Assembly: GCF_001969855.1 (NCBI RefSeq)
Contig: NZ_MRBL01000023.1
Location: forward strand, 1-64,000
From: Bacillus haynesii
GTDB lineage: Bacteria > Bacillota > Bacilli > Bacillales > Bacillaceae
DNA: 64,000 nucleotides
Direction of reading: 5' to 3'
Part shown: piece after piece, positions 18,366-27,672 of the stretch
Numbering within the stretch: the stretch's first letter is position 1
How the letters are laid out: every line of letters starts with the position of its first letter
Position numbers and translations under genes: made by a program
Notes under the pieces: generated by a model
The model's input: only the letters and a program-made list of their open reading frames with translations
Database searches by the model: none
What the model was told of the DNA's origin: nothing

Positions 18366-19088
18366 TTATTTATACCGCGTATCCAGAACTTCTTTAACAG
18401 CTGAGACATAGGCTTGGAACGTCTCATTTTTAGAACTTGCCCGCGTCCACAGGCCGAACTCCGAAAAAAAAGCCTCTCGTTGAGGCGTGCTGATTTCCAA
18501 TTGAATACTTTGACCTGTTTGGCATTGATTATTAATATTTTCGGGATTTCCCCCTGCAAGCCGGTGGCTTGGGCTGACCAGCTCCGCTGAAAAACCGTTG
18601 TTCAGCAGCGCTCTGACAATCGCTTTCGCCCCTCCGGTATCCGTTCCCCCCACAAGCGTATGTTCAGCGATGTCATGATATCCATGAAAAGCCAGCACAT
18701 AGCTGTGCTCTTTGACCGCTTTGACGGCCTGCGGTTCATCAAAATGATTGCTTGTGATGTGAAGATCCCAGTTTTGCGAGGGTTTGATTCCTTCAAATAA
18801 GTAAGTGGAATAATCGGCGCTGAAGGCGCGGACAAGTTCACTGACACCTCCTTCGATTCCTCCGCCGTGCGGCGAAAAAATCAACAGTTCGGTGCCCATG
18901 TCTGTATATTCAATTTGATAATCTTCTCCTTCTGTTTCATGTTCGGCAAGCTCGGCAAAATTGGCGTATTTGTCTGCGGATGAAGCGACGCTTTTCAGCG
19001 AAAATTGAAAGATGACCGTTAAGCAAATCCCCGTAACTAACCAGATGATGTAACGATTCTTCATCAATGGGTTCCATTCTTCCTGCAC
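18366..19088 (-). CDS. Membrane-anchored poly-gamma-glutamate hydrolase family protein
   Basis: 240 residues from a GTG start (19088) preceded by AAAGGAG; the start at 19142 lacks a site. One N-terminal hydrophobic segment (NRYIIWLVTGICLTVIF) suggests a signal anchor or secretion. The body shows family features of the phage-type poly-gamma-glutamate hydrolases (YndL, YmaC, YjqB, YoqZ of B. subtilis): SSADKYANFAELAEHETEGEDY, the metal-site motif IFSPHGGGIEGG, and LAFHGYH. These zinc enzymes cut gamma-glutamyl bonds of the capsule polymer, which this species group makes in quantity. A role in capsule degradation at the cell surface is inferred. Confidence 0.8.
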   Translation of the reverse strand: MQEEWNPLMKNRYIIWLVTGICLTVIFQFSLKSVASSADKYANFAELAEHETEGEDYQIEYTDMGTELLIFSPHGGGIEGGVSELVRAFSADYSTYLFEGIKPSQNWDLHITSNHFDEPQAVKAVKEHSYVLAFHGYHDIAEHTLVGGTDTGGAKAIVRALLNNGFSAELVSPSHRLAGGNPENINNQCQTGQSIQLEISTPQREAFFSEFGLWTRASSKNETFQAYVSAVKEVLDTRYK

Positions 19089-19478
19089 CGTTAAGAAACT
19101 CCTTTTACCGTGTATTTTGTTCCGAGTATCACGTGATATCATATTTCGGCCGGGATGAGGAGAATTTTAATAAATGGTAAAATATTACTCCCCTTCGTCA
19201 CCCAGTTGCCATTTTATATAAGAAGAACAGCATAACGAAAGCGACCTTTACCTTATTTTTCATTAGCAGCCGGCACGTGTTCCCGGAAGCACGGAATCTT
19301 TCGGCATGCAGTATTTTTGTATCGATTGCCTCAGACAGGACAGGTGCCTTCAGATCAAGCAAAGCCTATAGAAGGAAGCACAGGTTCGGTGCCGCGGTTT
19401 GAAGAGGGACAAAGTCTCCCTGTTTTTATATGATATTTTGAGCCTCTCTGCCGGGGAATCCGCTTAAAAAATGCAAAT
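19089..19478. other. Non-coding stretch with a T-box-like relic on the plus strand
   Basis: About 390 bases without a convincing gene. At 19382-19425 the plus strand reads GGTGCCGCGG, then an imperfect AGGGAC/GTCTCCCT hairpin followed by TTTTTAT. This resembles a T-box core and its terminator (consensus GGUACCGCG), but with changes at the tRNA-end pairing positions. No plus-strand gene follows, so if it is a T-box it is orphaned. Confidence 0.3.
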
Positions 19479-19510
19479 AAAAAAGGAACGGACGATTCCG
19501 TTCCTTTTTT
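19479..19510. terminator. Terminator of yqjQ, symmetric
   Basis: AAAAAAGGAACGG, a short loop, then CCGTTCCTTTTTT. It can act in both directions and follows yqjQ on the minus strand. Confidence 0.85.
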
Positions 19511-19520
19511 CGAGAGACGA

Positions 19521-20303
19521 TCATTTTTTATAGAAAGCGCTTCGGCCTGTTCGTTCAACCAGGGCAGGGAAGAGCTGGTAGAGTTTGCTGACGCCGTTCA
19601 TCCAGCCAGGAAGGTTGATTTCGCGCTTGTTCGTCATCATTGCCGAGACGATTTTCTTAGCAACCTGATCCGGATCAAGCATCCATCTCTCGACGCTTTT
19701 GACATAATCCCCTTTTTTATCTGCCGTCTTGAAAAAGTCGGTTTGGATCGGTCCAGGATTGACCGTTGTCACGTTGACCCCTGTTTCGGCAAGCTCCATT
19801 CTCAAGCTGTTTGAATATCCGAGCACCGCATGCTTAGTTGCGGCATAAAGGCTTGACTTGGGCGTCGCTAGTTTGCCCGCTTGTGAGGCGATGTTGATAA
19901 TATGGCCTTTGTCTTGTCTGATCATATGCGGGAGTGCCATTTTCGTGCAGGCGATCAGACCGAATACGTTGACCTCAAACATCGCTTTCATATCTTCAAG
20001 GGAAGCGTCAAGGGCGCTTTCGAAAATACCGAATCCCGCATTATTGACAAGAATATCAACCGGACCTGCCTCTTGAAACGCCGCTTCAATTTCATCCGTC
20101 CGGCTGACGTCCAATACGATGATGCGGCACTTTGCACCGGTTTCATCCGCGATGTTTTGTTGCAAAGCATCGAGGCGGTCTCTTCTGCGCGCAGCCAGAA
20201 TGATCTCCGCTCCTTCCCCGGCAGCATGATATGCGATCCGTTCGCCAAGCCCTCCTGAAGCCCCAGTAATCATCACTTTTTGCGCTTTCAACTTTTGCTC
20301 CAT
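19521..20303 (-). CDS. yqjQ: Short-chain dehydrogenase YqjQ
   Basis: 260 residues of the classical SDR family. The nucleotide-binding motif [12 protein letters not shown] is near the N-terminus, NNAG lies around residue 88, and the catalytic Tyr-Lys is in [14 protein letters not shown]. The C-terminus ([24 protein letters not shown]) resembles DltE/YqjQ-type reductases. The substrate is unknown. ATG 20303 is preferred, five bases after AGGTGA; the GTG at 20312 overlaps that site. The yqjP stop lies just upstream, so the pair is translationally close and co-transcribed, with a terminator following. Confidence 0.85.
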   Translation of the reverse strand: MEQKLKAQKVMITGASGGLGERIAYHAAGEGAEIILAARRRDRLDALQQNIADETGAKCRIIVLDVSRTDEIEAAFQEAGPVDILVNNAGFGIFESALDASLEDMKAMFEVNVFGLIACTKMALPHMIRQDKGHIINIASQAGKLATPKSSLYAATKHAVLGYSNSLRMELAETGVNVTTVNPGPIQTDFFKTADKKGDYVKSVERWMLDPDQVAKKIVSAMMTNKREINLPGWMNGVSKLYQLFPALVERTGRSAFYKK

Positions 20304-20312
20304 GTTCGTCAC

Positions 20313-21266
20313 CTACTTTGCGTAATAGTAATCGATTCCATTGGCTGTTTCTGCTCCGATCCTCCCCTGGGATTCCAGATCGTCAAGCTGCCCGATCGTT
20401 TCTGACATCGTTAAGAACAGCTCTTTTTCATAGACTGCAGGGAACAGTTTTTGACATATCTGATAAGGTGAATGCGTTTTTTCAGAAAGAATGCGGTACA
20501 CCTCTTCGGCTCTGTTTCGCTGCTTTTCCAGCCTTTTGGCGACAAGCTTATTCACAGTTGTGATTTCCTCCCCGTGGCCGGGATAAATGATGTTGAGCGG
20601 AAGCTCTTGCAGTCTGCCGAGCGATTCCAGATAATCCAGCAGCGGAGTCGGGCGTTTTCCTCCTTTTTGCGGCACTTCAAGAAGCGGATTTGAAGATGAC
20701 GGCTTTAACAGCAAGTCTCCCCCGAGCATGCTTCCAAGTTCCTCATGGTAAAGGACAATATGTGAAGTGGCGTGTCCGGGCGTCTCAAGAACCCGCCACC
20801 CTTCAAGCCCGTCAATTTGCGCGCCTTCTGAAACTGTCTCTGTCAATGTCCGATTACATGAAAACCGGTACGACGCTTTTACTGTAAGGCCTGGCGGCTT
20901 CATATCGCCGGGAACGCCGAATCGTTGAAACAGGTATGTAAAAAAGGACTTTTGTTTTTCAATAAAATCGGGATTTTGGCTGATATACGGTTCATTGAAC
21001 GGATGGCCGATGATTTTTACCCCTGCGGGAAATTCGTCCAGCAATCCGGCGTGATCAGCGTGATGATGGGTCAGGACGACCTGGTCGATATCGTTTAATG
21101 ACAGTCCCTGGTCGGCCAGCTCTTTCTTCAAAACGGCTGCCGCCTCCTTTGTATTGGGCCCGGCATCCACCAGAGTGAGCGCCTCGCCTCTGACCAAATA
21201 AATGTTGACGTCCCCGACCGCAAATGGAGTCGGCAGTGAAATAGGAATGATTCTTGCATCTTTCAT
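20313..21266 (-). CDS. yqjP: Metallo-beta-lactamase-fold hydrolase YqjP
   Basis: 317 residues. The metal motif THHHADHAG, later histidines in ETPGHATSHIV and the IYPGHGEEI segment mark the metallo-beta-lactamase fold of the glyoxalase II/RNase Z type. The C-terminal 90 residues form the winged-helix-like tail found in YqjP/LACTB2-type enzymes. The natural substrate is unknown. The start at 21266 follows GAGGAG by nine bases; the longer reading from 21305 has no site. It is the first gene of the yqjP-yqjQ unit, divergent from proI. Confidence 0.85.
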   Translation of the reverse strand: MKDARIIPISLPTPFAVGDVNIYLVRGEALTLVDAGPNTKEAAAVLKKELADQGLSLNDIDQVVLTHHHADHAGLLDEFPAGVKIIGHPFNEPYISQNPDFIEKQKSFFTYLFQRFGVPGDMKPPGLTVKASYRFSCNRTLTETVSEGAQIDGLEGWRVLETPGHATSHIVLYHEELGSMLGGDLLLKPSSSNPLLEVPQKGGKRPTPLLDYLESLGRLQELPLNIIYPGHGEEITTVNKLVAKRLEKQRNRAEEVYRILSEKTHSPYQICQKLFPAVYEKELFLTMSETIGQLDDLESQGRIGAETANGIDYYYAK

Positions 21267-21352
21267 CGTTTTATTCTCCTCATCCTGCGAATTGATGTTG
21301 ATCATATTTTACCTTTTTCTCCCGCGCATGTCATTTTTGCTTCAAATGCCTG

Positions 21353-21382
21353 TTGACATTTCATCATTCCTCATAGCATAAT
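21353..21382 (+). promoter_or_regulatory. Promoter of the proI T-box leader
   Basis: TTGACA at 21353 and CATAAT at 21377, 18 bases apart, just upstream of the T-box leader. Confidence 0.7.
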
Positions 21383-21389
21383 GAACAAC

Positions 21390-21632
21390 AAATATATGAA
21401 GGTGAATGAACGAAGACGCAATGAAGAGGAATAGTAAACGAGCAATGGCTAAAGAGAGTGAAATCCACGGCTGAAAGATTTCACAGCCCGCTTGCCTGTT
21501 GAACCTGCCCTCTGAGCGCTTAGGCAAACCTAAACGTATCCCGCGTTACGGGGCAAGAGCTGAGCATGTATATGCTAATGAAGGTGGTACCGCGAAACCT
21601 TTTCGTCCTTTGTGAAGACGGAAAGGTTTTTT
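21390..21632 (+). ncRNA. Proline-specific T-box riboswitch of proI
   Basis: The T-box core AAGGTGGTACCGCG is at 21581-21594. The terminator stem AAACCTTTTCGTC/GACGGAAAGGTTT with a T-run lies at 21595-21635. The stem I AGTA motif is at 21433. The probable specifier is CCT at 21504-21506, in GAACCTGCC, which reads as a proline codon. Uncharged tRNA-Pro should stabilise the antiterminator and raise proI expression when proline is short, as established for B. subtilis proI. Confidence 0.92.
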
Positions 21633-21656
21633 TGTTTTTTAGAAGGAGGAATCAAA

Positions 21657-22478
21657 ATGAAACGAATGGGATTTATCGGAGCCGGTTCGATGGCTGAAGC
21701 GATGATTAAGGGGCTTGTCAAAAGCGGTGCAATGGAACCTGAGGCGATATTCGTTACAAATCATTCGAATAAGGCCAGGCTTCGTGAATTAAGCGAGACA
21801 TACGGGGTATGCGGAGAAGCCGATACGGCAAAAGTCGCCGCCCGGTCGGATACACTCGTTTTGGCGATGAAGCCAAAGGACGCGGCTGACGGAATGGCCG
21901 CACTCCGCCCCTATTTGCGGAAAGAACAGCTGCTGATTTCCGTCCTTGCAGGCATTCCGATTCATACGATCCAGCACTATGCCGGGCTTGAGCTGCCTGT
22001 TGTGAGGGCTATGCCGAATACATCGGCCGCCATTCAAAAATCAGCTACAGCCTTTGCGGCAAACCCGCTCGTGACGAAAGAGCAGATGCAGGAAGCGGCT
22101 GACCTTTTTGCGACGGTCGGAAGCGTTACAATCGTTGAGGAATCTGCCCTTGATGCGGTGACAGCCGTAGCCGGAAGCGGCCCCGCTTTTGTTTATCGGT
22201 TTGTCGAAGCTCTGCAGGTGTCGGCTGCCGAATTGGGGCTTCCAGAAGAAACGGCGAAACAGCTGATTATCGATATGATGTCAGGGGCGACTCAAATGCT
22301 TGAAACCGGCAGAGATCCTTCTGTCATGAGAAAAGAGATCACAAGCGCCGGAGGGACAACGGAAGCAGGCCTTCGGGTGCTTGACGACCATCAATTTGAA
22401 CAGACCGTCATATCCTGTGTCAAAGAAGCGGCGATTCGTTCCGCGGAACTCAGGGATATGTTTGCGGCCAAAATTTAA
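21657..22478 (+). CDS. proI: Pyrroline-5-carboxylate reductase
   Basis: 273 residues, the usual length. It reduces 1-pyrroline-5-carboxylate to L-proline with NAD(P)H, the last step of proline synthesis. The N-terminal Rossmann motif is GFIGAGSMAEAM. The family signature lies near residues 220-250 (SAGGTTEAGLRVLDD), and VAGSGPAFVYRFVEAL forms the dimer/active-site region. AGAAGGAGG precedes ATG 21657. The T-box leader upstream makes expression depend on tRNA-Pro charging. A terminator follows at once, so it is monocistronic. Confidence 0.97.
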   Translation: MKRMGFIGAGSMAEAMIKGLVKSGAMEPEAIFVTNHSNKARLRELSETYGVCGEADTAKVAARSDTLVLAMKPKDAADGMAALRPYLRKEQLLISVLAGIPIHTIQHYAGLELPVVRAMPNTSAAIQKSATAFAANPLVTKEQMQEAADLFATVGSVTIVEESALDAVTAVAGSGPAFVYRFVEALQVSAAELGLPEETAKQLIIDMMSGATQMLETGRDPSVMRKEITSAGGTTEAGLRVLDDHQFEQTVISCVKEAAIRSAELRDMFAAKI

Positions 22479-22482
22479 AAAA

Positions 22483-22517
22483 CCGGGAAACAGCGTTTCG
22501 CTTGTTCCCGGTTTTTC
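22483..22517. terminator. Terminator between proI and yqjN
   Basis: CCGGGAA and TTCCCGG flank a GC-containing loop, with A/T runs on both sides; it serves both converging genes. Confidence 0.85.
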
Positions 22518-22536
22518 TCCAAGCGGTCCCGTATAC

Positions 22537-24141
22537 TTAGAGAAGCTTGTGTATCGCCAACCGGAGGATATCGGGCAGCTTTCCGAATGAAAACGGCACA
22601 TGGAGACGTTCCGTCCATTTATGAGGGTCTTTGCCGGCCGGCCCGATATTGATGACCGGCACAAACAGTGCGTTTTCGCGTCCTTTTGGCAGTGAATAGC
22701 CGTGATGAAACAGCGGCATATTGGATGTGAACGCATCGACAGACTGTTTTTGCAACTGAAGGTAGCTTAAATCGGACAGGCCGGGAAAATATTGGACTTC
22801 TGTAAATTCAAGTCCGTGTCTGTCAGCCGCATACTGCTTCACTTCTCTCATCACCTTTCGGATCAGAGGATCGTCCTTTGAGGAGACAGCCGGATAAAAC
22901 GGCGGACTGTAAAACAGAACGATCATCGGAGCATCTTCTTTGCAGAGTGAAGCCAATTCAGAGACGATTTTCGTTGAAAAGTCGCGGTCTCCAAGCTCCC
23001 CTCTGTTGGCAAATGCAAAGTTGAGTATGCGTTCCGCCTCGGGCTTCCCGGCCTTTTCCTGCGCTTTGTTCCACAGCTCCTCAAACGTCAGCACGGAAAT
23101 GGTCGGGTTCATTGGCGTGAATGCTTCAAAACGCTGATATTCAGCCGTTTTACGCTCAATATTTGTTTGGATATTAGCGGCCGCTTCCTTGGCTGTATCG
23201 AGCAGCATGCGATGGAGCTCGGCGGCGGAACGCTGCATCATCAGTACATTAAAGAGCGACACTGCTGTGTGAGGGGTCTGAACCGAGTATGCCTCTTTCA
23301 AATCTTTTTGCATCAGATTGGCCGGGGGAGGCGTCACCTCTCCGTCCGCTTCTTCACAATAGTCGACGTTTAATTCGAGCAGCCTGTTGATTTCAGACAC
23401 CATTAAATTTGCATTCACCCCTGCAAACGGCTCGCCGACATGCGTCTCAACCCCTTTGCAGAAAAATCCGGCAAGCGCTTTGCCGATGCTTCCTGAATAG
23501 ACGTACTGCTTCGGATCTCCCGGATGTTTTTCAAACATCGGCTCACAATTTAAGCACGATGTATAGTGAAGGCCAAATTCTTTTTCTAGAGCTTTCAGTG
23601 CGGGTACTGCTTCAAGCATCCCCTGTGAATTGACTTCTTCGTCCGGAACCGTAATTAATAGAAGGTTTCCGTCAAATTCTCCGTTCATCGCCCGTTCCAG
23701 CATCGAAAATTGAACAGCGAGACCCGCTTTCATGTCCATGCTTCCCCTTCCAAACAGCCACTCGCCGCTTTCCAAGTCTCTTCTGACCCGTTCGGACAAA
23801 AGTTCTTTTTTATCATTTAATAAATCTATGAGTTCCGGGACTTTACATGCCATATGTTTGAATTCTCCGTAGTCTGCCGTATCGACCACGTCAAAATGAC
23901 TCAAGAGGAGGACCGTATTTGATTTCTCTTCCTTTTTGACGAGGGCGGTTAGAAAATAACGGCCGTCCTCCATCGGGTGAAGCTTTAAGTATTCAGGATT
24001 TTTTTGAAAGTACGAACGGTCCTTTAAGACATCATGCATATACTTCGCAAGCGCCACTTCTCCGGCCGTGCCTGAGATGCTTTCGTATTGAACAAGAGAA
24101 ATGAGCAGCCGTTTCAGTTGTTCCACTGTCTGCCACTTCAC
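22537..24141 (-). CDS. yqjN: RocB-like M20 family peptidase/deacylase YqjN
   Basis: 534 residues. M20 metal-site features are LLLSHFDVVDT, then WLFGRGSMDMKAG (zinc Asp) and VPDEEVNSQG (catalytic Glu pair). The protein is longer than standard M20 peptidases, matching the RocB/YqjN branch linked to arginine use. The exact substrate is unknown. GTG 24141 (VKWQTVEQL) is preferred because GAGGGGG lies eight bases upstream; the reading from 24162 has no site. It converges on proI with a shared terminator. Confidence 0.85.
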   Translation of the reverse strand: MKWQTVEQLKRLLISLVQYESISGTAGEVALAKYMHDVLKDRSYFQKNPEYLKLHPMEDGRYFLTALVKKEEKSNTVLLLSHFDVVDTADYGEFKHMACKVPELIDLLNDKKELLSERVRRDLESGEWLFGRGSMDMKAGLAVQFSMLERAMNGEFDGNLLLITVPDEEVNSQGMLEAVPALKALEKEFGLHYTSCLNCEPMFEKHPGDPKQYVYSGSIGKALAGFFCKGVETHVGEPFAGVNANLMVSEINRLLELNVDYCEEADGEVTPPPANLMQKDLKEAYSVQTPHTAVSLFNVLMMQRSAAELHRMLLDTAKEAAANIQTNIERKTAEYQRFEAFTPMNPTISVLTFEELWNKAQEKAGKPEAERILNFAFANRGELGDRDFSTKIVSELASLCKEDAPMIVLFYSPPFYPAVSSKDDPLIRKVMREVKQYAADRHGLEFTEVQYFPGLSDLSYLQLQKQSVDAFTSNMPLFHHGYSLPKGRENALFVPVINIGPAGKDPHKWTERLHVPFSFGKLPDILRLAIHKLL

Positions 24142-24327
24142 AAAGCAAGCCCCCTCTTTCACTGTTTTTTCGCAGGTGTATGCGATATCGTATTTAGTAA
24201 AAAATAGAATGTGAACAACTTTATTGTACTGAACATTCTTATATATGGAAATGACTTGAGCAGTTTATATGACGAGAATGGACAGAATTGGTATAATCGA
24301 GTCGAAAACTTACGGGAGGCGAAAAAT

Positions 24328-25347
24328 TTGAGTAATCGAAAACTGTTCACACCATGGAGTTTAAAAGGAGTTACACTAAAAAACCGGATTGTCATGTCGC
24401 CGATGTGCATGTATTCCTCCCATGAAAAGGATGGAAAAGTACAGCCGTTCCACATGACCCACTACATCTCCCGCGCCGTCGGACAAGTCGGACTGATCAT
24501 GGTAGAAGCTACCGCCGTCACCCCGCAGGGAAGAATCTCAGATCAGGATCTGGGCATATGGGATGACGCGCATATTGACGGACTTGCCGCATTAACGTCA
24601 CAAATCAAGCCGTATGGCAGCAAAACGGCGATTCAATTAGCGCACGCCGGAAGAAAAGCCGAGGTCGAAGGTACAATCTACGGGCCTTCAGCGATTCCTT
24701 TCGACGAAAATTCGCGAACACCTGTTGAAATGACAAAAGAAGACATAAAAGAAACCGTTCAGGCTTTCAAAAAAGGAGCTGAACGCGCGAAAGCCGCCGG
24801 CTTTGACATCATAGAGATTCATGGAGCCCACGGATATTTGATCAACGAATTTTTATCACCACTTTCCAACAAACGCGAGGATGAATACGGAGGATCACCG
24901 GAAAACCGCTACAGACTGCTTCGCGAAGTCATCGACGCTGTAAAAGAAGTCTGGGACGGGCCATTATTCGTACGCGTTTCAGCTTCAGACTACAAAACAA
25001 AAGGCCTTGATGTCGCCGATTATATCGGATTCGCCAAATGGATGAAAGAACAGGGCGTTGATTTGATCGATGTCAGCTCCGGCGCTGTCGTGCCTGCCGA
25101 TATCAACGTCTTCCCAGGCTACCAAGTCGGCTTCGCCGATACAATTCGCGCTCAAGCCGAGATTCAGACAGGTGCAGTCGGGTTGATCACAAGTGGCCTT
25201 CAAGCTGAGGAAATCCTCCAAAATGGACGCGCTGATCTCATTTTCGTTGCCCGAGAGCTGCTGAGAGATCCATACTGGCCGAAAACCGCTGCCAAACAGT
25301 TGAACACAAAAATTGAAGGACCTGTTCAGTACGACAGGGCCTGGTAA
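24328..25347 (+). CDS. namA: NADPH dehydrogenase, old yellow enzyme family (YqjM)
   Basis: 339 residues from a TTG start (24328) with GGGAGG seven bases upstream; the upstream extension to 24211 has no site and does not match the family. This FMN enzyme reduces activated C=C bonds and aids detoxification of electrophiles and nitro compounds. Family residues visible are Cys27 and Tyr29 in MSPMCMYSS (flavin redox tuning), the HGAHGY substrate-binding His pair near 165-168, and the [16 protein letters not shown] phosphate/FMN loop. A strong hairpin terminator follows. It stands alone on the plus strand, divergent from yqjN. Confidence 0.95.
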   Translation: MSNRKLFTPWSLKGVTLKNRIVMSPMCMYSSHEKDGKVQPFHMTHYISRAVGQVGLIMVEATAVTPQGRISDQDLGIWDDAHIDGLAALTSQIKPYGSKTAIQLAHAGRKAEVEGTIYGPSAIPFDENSRTPVEMTKEDIKETVQAFKKGAERAKAAGFDIIEIHGAHGYLINEFLSPLSNKREDEYGGSPENRYRLLREVIDAVKEVWDGPLFVRVSASDYKTKGLDVADYIGFAKWMKEQGVDLIDVSSGAVVPADINVFPGYQVGFADTIRAQAEIQTGAVGLITSGLQAEEILQNGRADLIFVARELLRDPYWPKTAAKQLNTKIEGPVQYDRAW

Positions 25348-25354
25348 GTTGCTG

Positions 25355-25388
25355 ATATCCCGCCTCAAGGCGGGATATTTCTTTTTTT
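25355..25388 (+). terminator. namA terminator
   Basis: ATATCCCGCC-TCAA-GGCGGGATAT followed by TTCTTTTTTT. Confidence 0.92.
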
Positions 25389-25465
25389 CAACTCGTGAGA
25401 AACGAACATCCTTGTTTGTGCGTCTTTCCTAATAGAACACCATATACAGAGAGAGGATGACCTCT

Positions 25466-26227
25466 ATGACCATAACGGAAAGAATATATACAGTTGAAGG
25501 GTGCATGTTTTATACAAAGCAGAGAAAAGGAAAAAAGAACGCAACCATTATTTTTGAAGCGGGCTACGGTGCTTCTTCAACGACTTGGCAGCCCATTTTA
25601 TCCGATATAGACGAAGATCTCGGCTTGTTTGCATACGACCGTGCAGATCTTGGCAACAGCGGGCCGAGCAGCAGCAAAAGAACAGCGGATCAGATGGTGG
25701 AGGAACTAAAAGCGCTGCTTGCAGCAGCAGGCGTCAAACCGCCTTACCTGTTTGTCGCCCATTCGTTCGGCGCCGTCATTGCAAGGCTGTTTGCAAGCCG
25801 GTACAGCGATGAAGTCATCGGCATGGTGCTGCTTGATCCCGCTTGTGAAGATCAGGAGGAAAAAGTGCTGCCTCTTCTTCCGGAAACATTAAAAGAAGAC
25901 TACAGCAAACAGTTTGCGATCGAAGGGTCCCATGAGGACTTTAAACAAAGCCTTGACATATTGAAGCAGGAAAAGAAACACCTCGGTTCGGTTCCTTTAC
26001 TCGTCCTCTCGGCGGGAAAAAGGACGGAGGCGGCGAAACAAGCTCATCACGAGTGGCTGAAGCTTCACAGCAGACTGCTGTCTCTTTCGCATCAAAGCGG
26101 CTGGATTCAGGCGAAAAACAGCTCGCATTTGATCCATCATGATGAGCCGCACATCGTCCAGCTTGCGATCTATGATGTGTGGTATGCCGCACAGCAGCAA
26201 ACATACACCTATCAAGCCGCCAATTAA
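25466..26227 (+). CDS. yqjL: Alpha/beta hydrolase YqjL
   Basis: 253 residues with the alpha/beta-hydrolase core: an oxyanion-region motif (IFEAGYGASSTTW), nucleophile elbow AHSFGA (Ser near 103), the acid strand VLLDPACED, and a catalytic His in NSSHLIHHDEP. B. subtilis YqjL is linked to paraquat resistance; the substrate is not known. ATG 25466 is chosen over 25457 because GAGAGG ends at 25456, leaving nine bases to the former and none to the latter. It is flanked by terminators on both sides. Confidence 0.88.
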   Translation: MTITERIYTVEGCMFYTKQRKGKKNATIIFEAGYGASSTTWQPILSDIDEDLGLFAYDRADLGNSGPSSSKRTADQMVEELKALLAAAGVKPPYLFVAHSFGAVIARLFASRYSDEVIGMVLLDPACEDQEEKVLPLLPETLKEDYSKQFAIEGSHEDFKQSLDILKQEKKHLGSVPLLVLSAGKRTEAAKQAHHEWLKLHSRLLSLSHQSGWIQAKNSSHLIHHDEPHIVQLAIYDVWYAAQQQTYTYQAAN

Positions 26228-26229
26228 AC

Positions 26230-26260
26230 AAAAAACCAGCAGACAGTCTGCTGGTTTTTT
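26230..26260. terminator. Bidirectional terminator, yqjL / rpmG
   Basis: AAAAAACCAGCAGAC with AGTCTGCTGGTTTTTT, a near-perfect inverted repeat between converging genes. Confidence 0.92.
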
Positions 26261-26261
26261 G

Positions 26262-26411
26262 TTATTTTGTTTCACGGTGAATCGTGTGCCTTTTCAGACG
26301 CGGAGAATATTTTTTCAATTCCAGGCGATCCGGATTTGTACGTTTGTTTTTTGTCGTAATATAATTGCGGTCCCCTGTTTCGGTACACGCCAATGTAATT
26401 TTTACTCTCAT
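26262..26411 (-). CDS. rpmG: Ribosomal protein L33, zinc-free form
   Basis: 49 residues, starting [17 protein letters not shown] and ending [12 protein letters not shown], the usual L33 length and ending. Zinc-binding L33 has two CxxC pairs; this copy keeps one cysteine only (residue 9), so it should not bind zinc. AAGGAGG lies before ATG 26411. The promoter overlaps a strong Zur-box match, so the gene should be made when zinc is scarce and replace the zinc-containing L33. It is too short for standard ORF cut-offs and was found by reading the minus strand. Confidence 0.95.
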   Translation of the reverse strand: MRVKITLACTETGDRNYITTKNKRTNPDRLELKKYSPRLKRHTIHRETK

Positions 26412-26426
26412 GTTGTCCTCCTTATC

Positions 26427-26447
26427 AAAACGTAATCATTACGCTTT
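26427..26447 (-). promoter_or_regulatory. Zur box before rpmG
   Basis: A perfect 6-1-6 palindrome CGTAATCATTACG (26431-26443) with AAA/TTT continuing outside after one mismatch. It matches the Bacillus Zur consensus TCGTAATNATTACGA and lies directly after the -10 box. Confidence 0.88.
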
Positions 26448-26475
26448 ATTATACATCATTTTAGAACCGTGTCAA
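26448..26475 (-). promoter_or_regulatory. rpmG promoter
   Basis: On the minus strand, TTGACA (26475-26470), 16 bases, then TATAAT (26453-26448): both hexamers are consensus. Confidence 0.88.
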
Positions 26476-26481
26476 TAAAAA

Positions 26482-26520
26482 AAGCTTCTCGTCCCGCATT
26501 TGTCGGAACAAAGAAGCTTC
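26482..26520 (-). terminator. rnz terminator
   Basis: Minus-strand stem AAGCTTCT/AGAAGCTT with an inner GTTCC/GGGAC stem, followed by TTTTTTT that abuts the rpmG -35 box. Confidence 0.75.
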
Positions 26521-26530
26521 GAATGGCCAA

Positions 26531-27454
26531 TTAAGTTCTTTTGATCTCATGCTCATAAAAGTCAAAAGCTGCAACGGTATCAGGAAAGATCGTTTTTGCT
26601 TCATTGACCAGTTCCAGCACGTTTTCCCCCTGATATCTTGCACTGATATGGGTTAAAATCAGTTTTTTTGCACAGGCTTCCCGCGCTGTTTCGGCAGCTT
26701 GTTCTGAAGTGCTGTGATAATAGTCGCCAGCGAGCTCCCTGTCGCCTTTCGCAAATGTTGCTTCATGGATGAGGACATCGGCTTTTTCAGCAAGCTTCTT
26801 CACATTCTCGCACGGCCTCGTATCTCCGGAAAGGGCGACAATCCGCCCTTTTTTGGGCGGCCCGATAAAGTCTGCCCCGTGAATCTTCCGGCCGTCTTCC
26901 AATGTGACCGTCTCCCCGTTTTTCAGCTTTTGATAAACAGGGCCCGGCGAGACTCCGATCTCTTTCAATGCTTCAGCGTCAAGCGCGCCTGGAACATCTT
27001 TTTCCTGCACGCGGTACCCAAAAGCGGGAATGCCGTGAGATACGCTTCTCGCCGTCACGATAAACTGGTCATCCTCAAAGACTGTCCCTTCTTCAATCTC
27101 CTTAATCACAAGCGGATATGTGACATGCGTCCCCGATACGTCAAGCACCGTTTCAAGAAACGTTTTGATTCCTTGCGGTCCGTATACGGTCAGCGGGCCT
27201 TCTCCTCCCTGGAAAGAGCGGCTGCTGACAAGACCCGGAAGCCCGTATACATGATCGCCGTGAAGGTGGGTAATAAAAATCTTTTCAATTTTTCCAGGCT
27301 TGATCGATGTATGTAAAATTTGATGCTGTGTGGCCTCCCCGCAGTCAAACAGCCAAACAGACCGCCTTTCTTCTAAAAGCTTCAATGCAACGGATGTGAC
27401 ATTCCTCGTTTTTGCGGGGATGCCCGCTCCCGTTCCTAAAAATAATAACTCCAA
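26531..27454 (-). CDS. rnz: Ribonuclease Z
   Basis: 307 residues, the normal short-form length. It removes the 3' trailer of tRNA precursors lacking an encoded CCA. The zinc motif THLHGDH is at residues 62-68 (His63, His65, Asp67, His68); further ligands lie in the SGDTRP and HEATF segments and in THISARY. The start is TTG 27454 after GGAGGAAAGG. It lies divergent from zwf, as in B. subtilis (yqjK), and is followed by a terminator and then rpmG on the same strand. Confidence 0.95.
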   Translation of the reverse strand: MELLFLGTGAGIPAKTRNVTSVALKLLEERRSVWLFDCGEATQHQILHTSIKPGKIEKIFITHLHGDHVYGLPGLVSSRSFQGGEGPLTVYGPQGIKTFLETVLDVSGTHVTYPLVIKEIEEGTVFEDDQFIVTARSVSHGIPAFGYRVQEKDVPGALDAEALKEIGVSPGPVYQKLKNGETVTLEDGRKIHGADFIGPPKKGRIVALSGDTRPCENVKKLAEKADVLIHEATFAKGDRELAGDYYHSTSEQAAETAREACAKKLILTHISARYQGENVLELVNEAKTIFPDTVAAFDFYEHEIKRT

Positions 27455-27599
27455 TATCCTTTCCTCCTGCTAAAAACTTCATCTATCACAAGCATACAGG
27501 AAGTCTTGAAAAAAAGAAACGCCGGCCTCGCGCCAGGCTATGCAACTAAATACCCTGCCCGTTTTCAGTAAACTTTTCATACGATTCGATCTCAAATGT

Positions 27600-27628
27600 T
27601 TGCTTTAAGGGATTATTAGCTTTAAAAT
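27600..27628 (+). promoter_or_regulatory. Probable zwf promoter
   Basis: TTGCTT, 17 bases, TAAAAT, 45 bases before the zwf start codon. Confidence 0.6.
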
Positions 27629-27672
27629 GAAGAAAATAAACTTATGCTTCGAATAAAGTGAGGTACGTTTAA

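Noticed and set aside
19355..19558. 67-codon minus-strand ORF past the yqjQ stop
   Set aside because: It runs through the strong yqjQ terminator and overlaps the yqjQ end in another frame; no start signal.
24159..24455. 98-codon minus-strand ORF over the namA start
   Set aside because: It lies opposite the conserved N-terminus of namA; low-complexity aromatic-rich translation without a ribosome-binding site.
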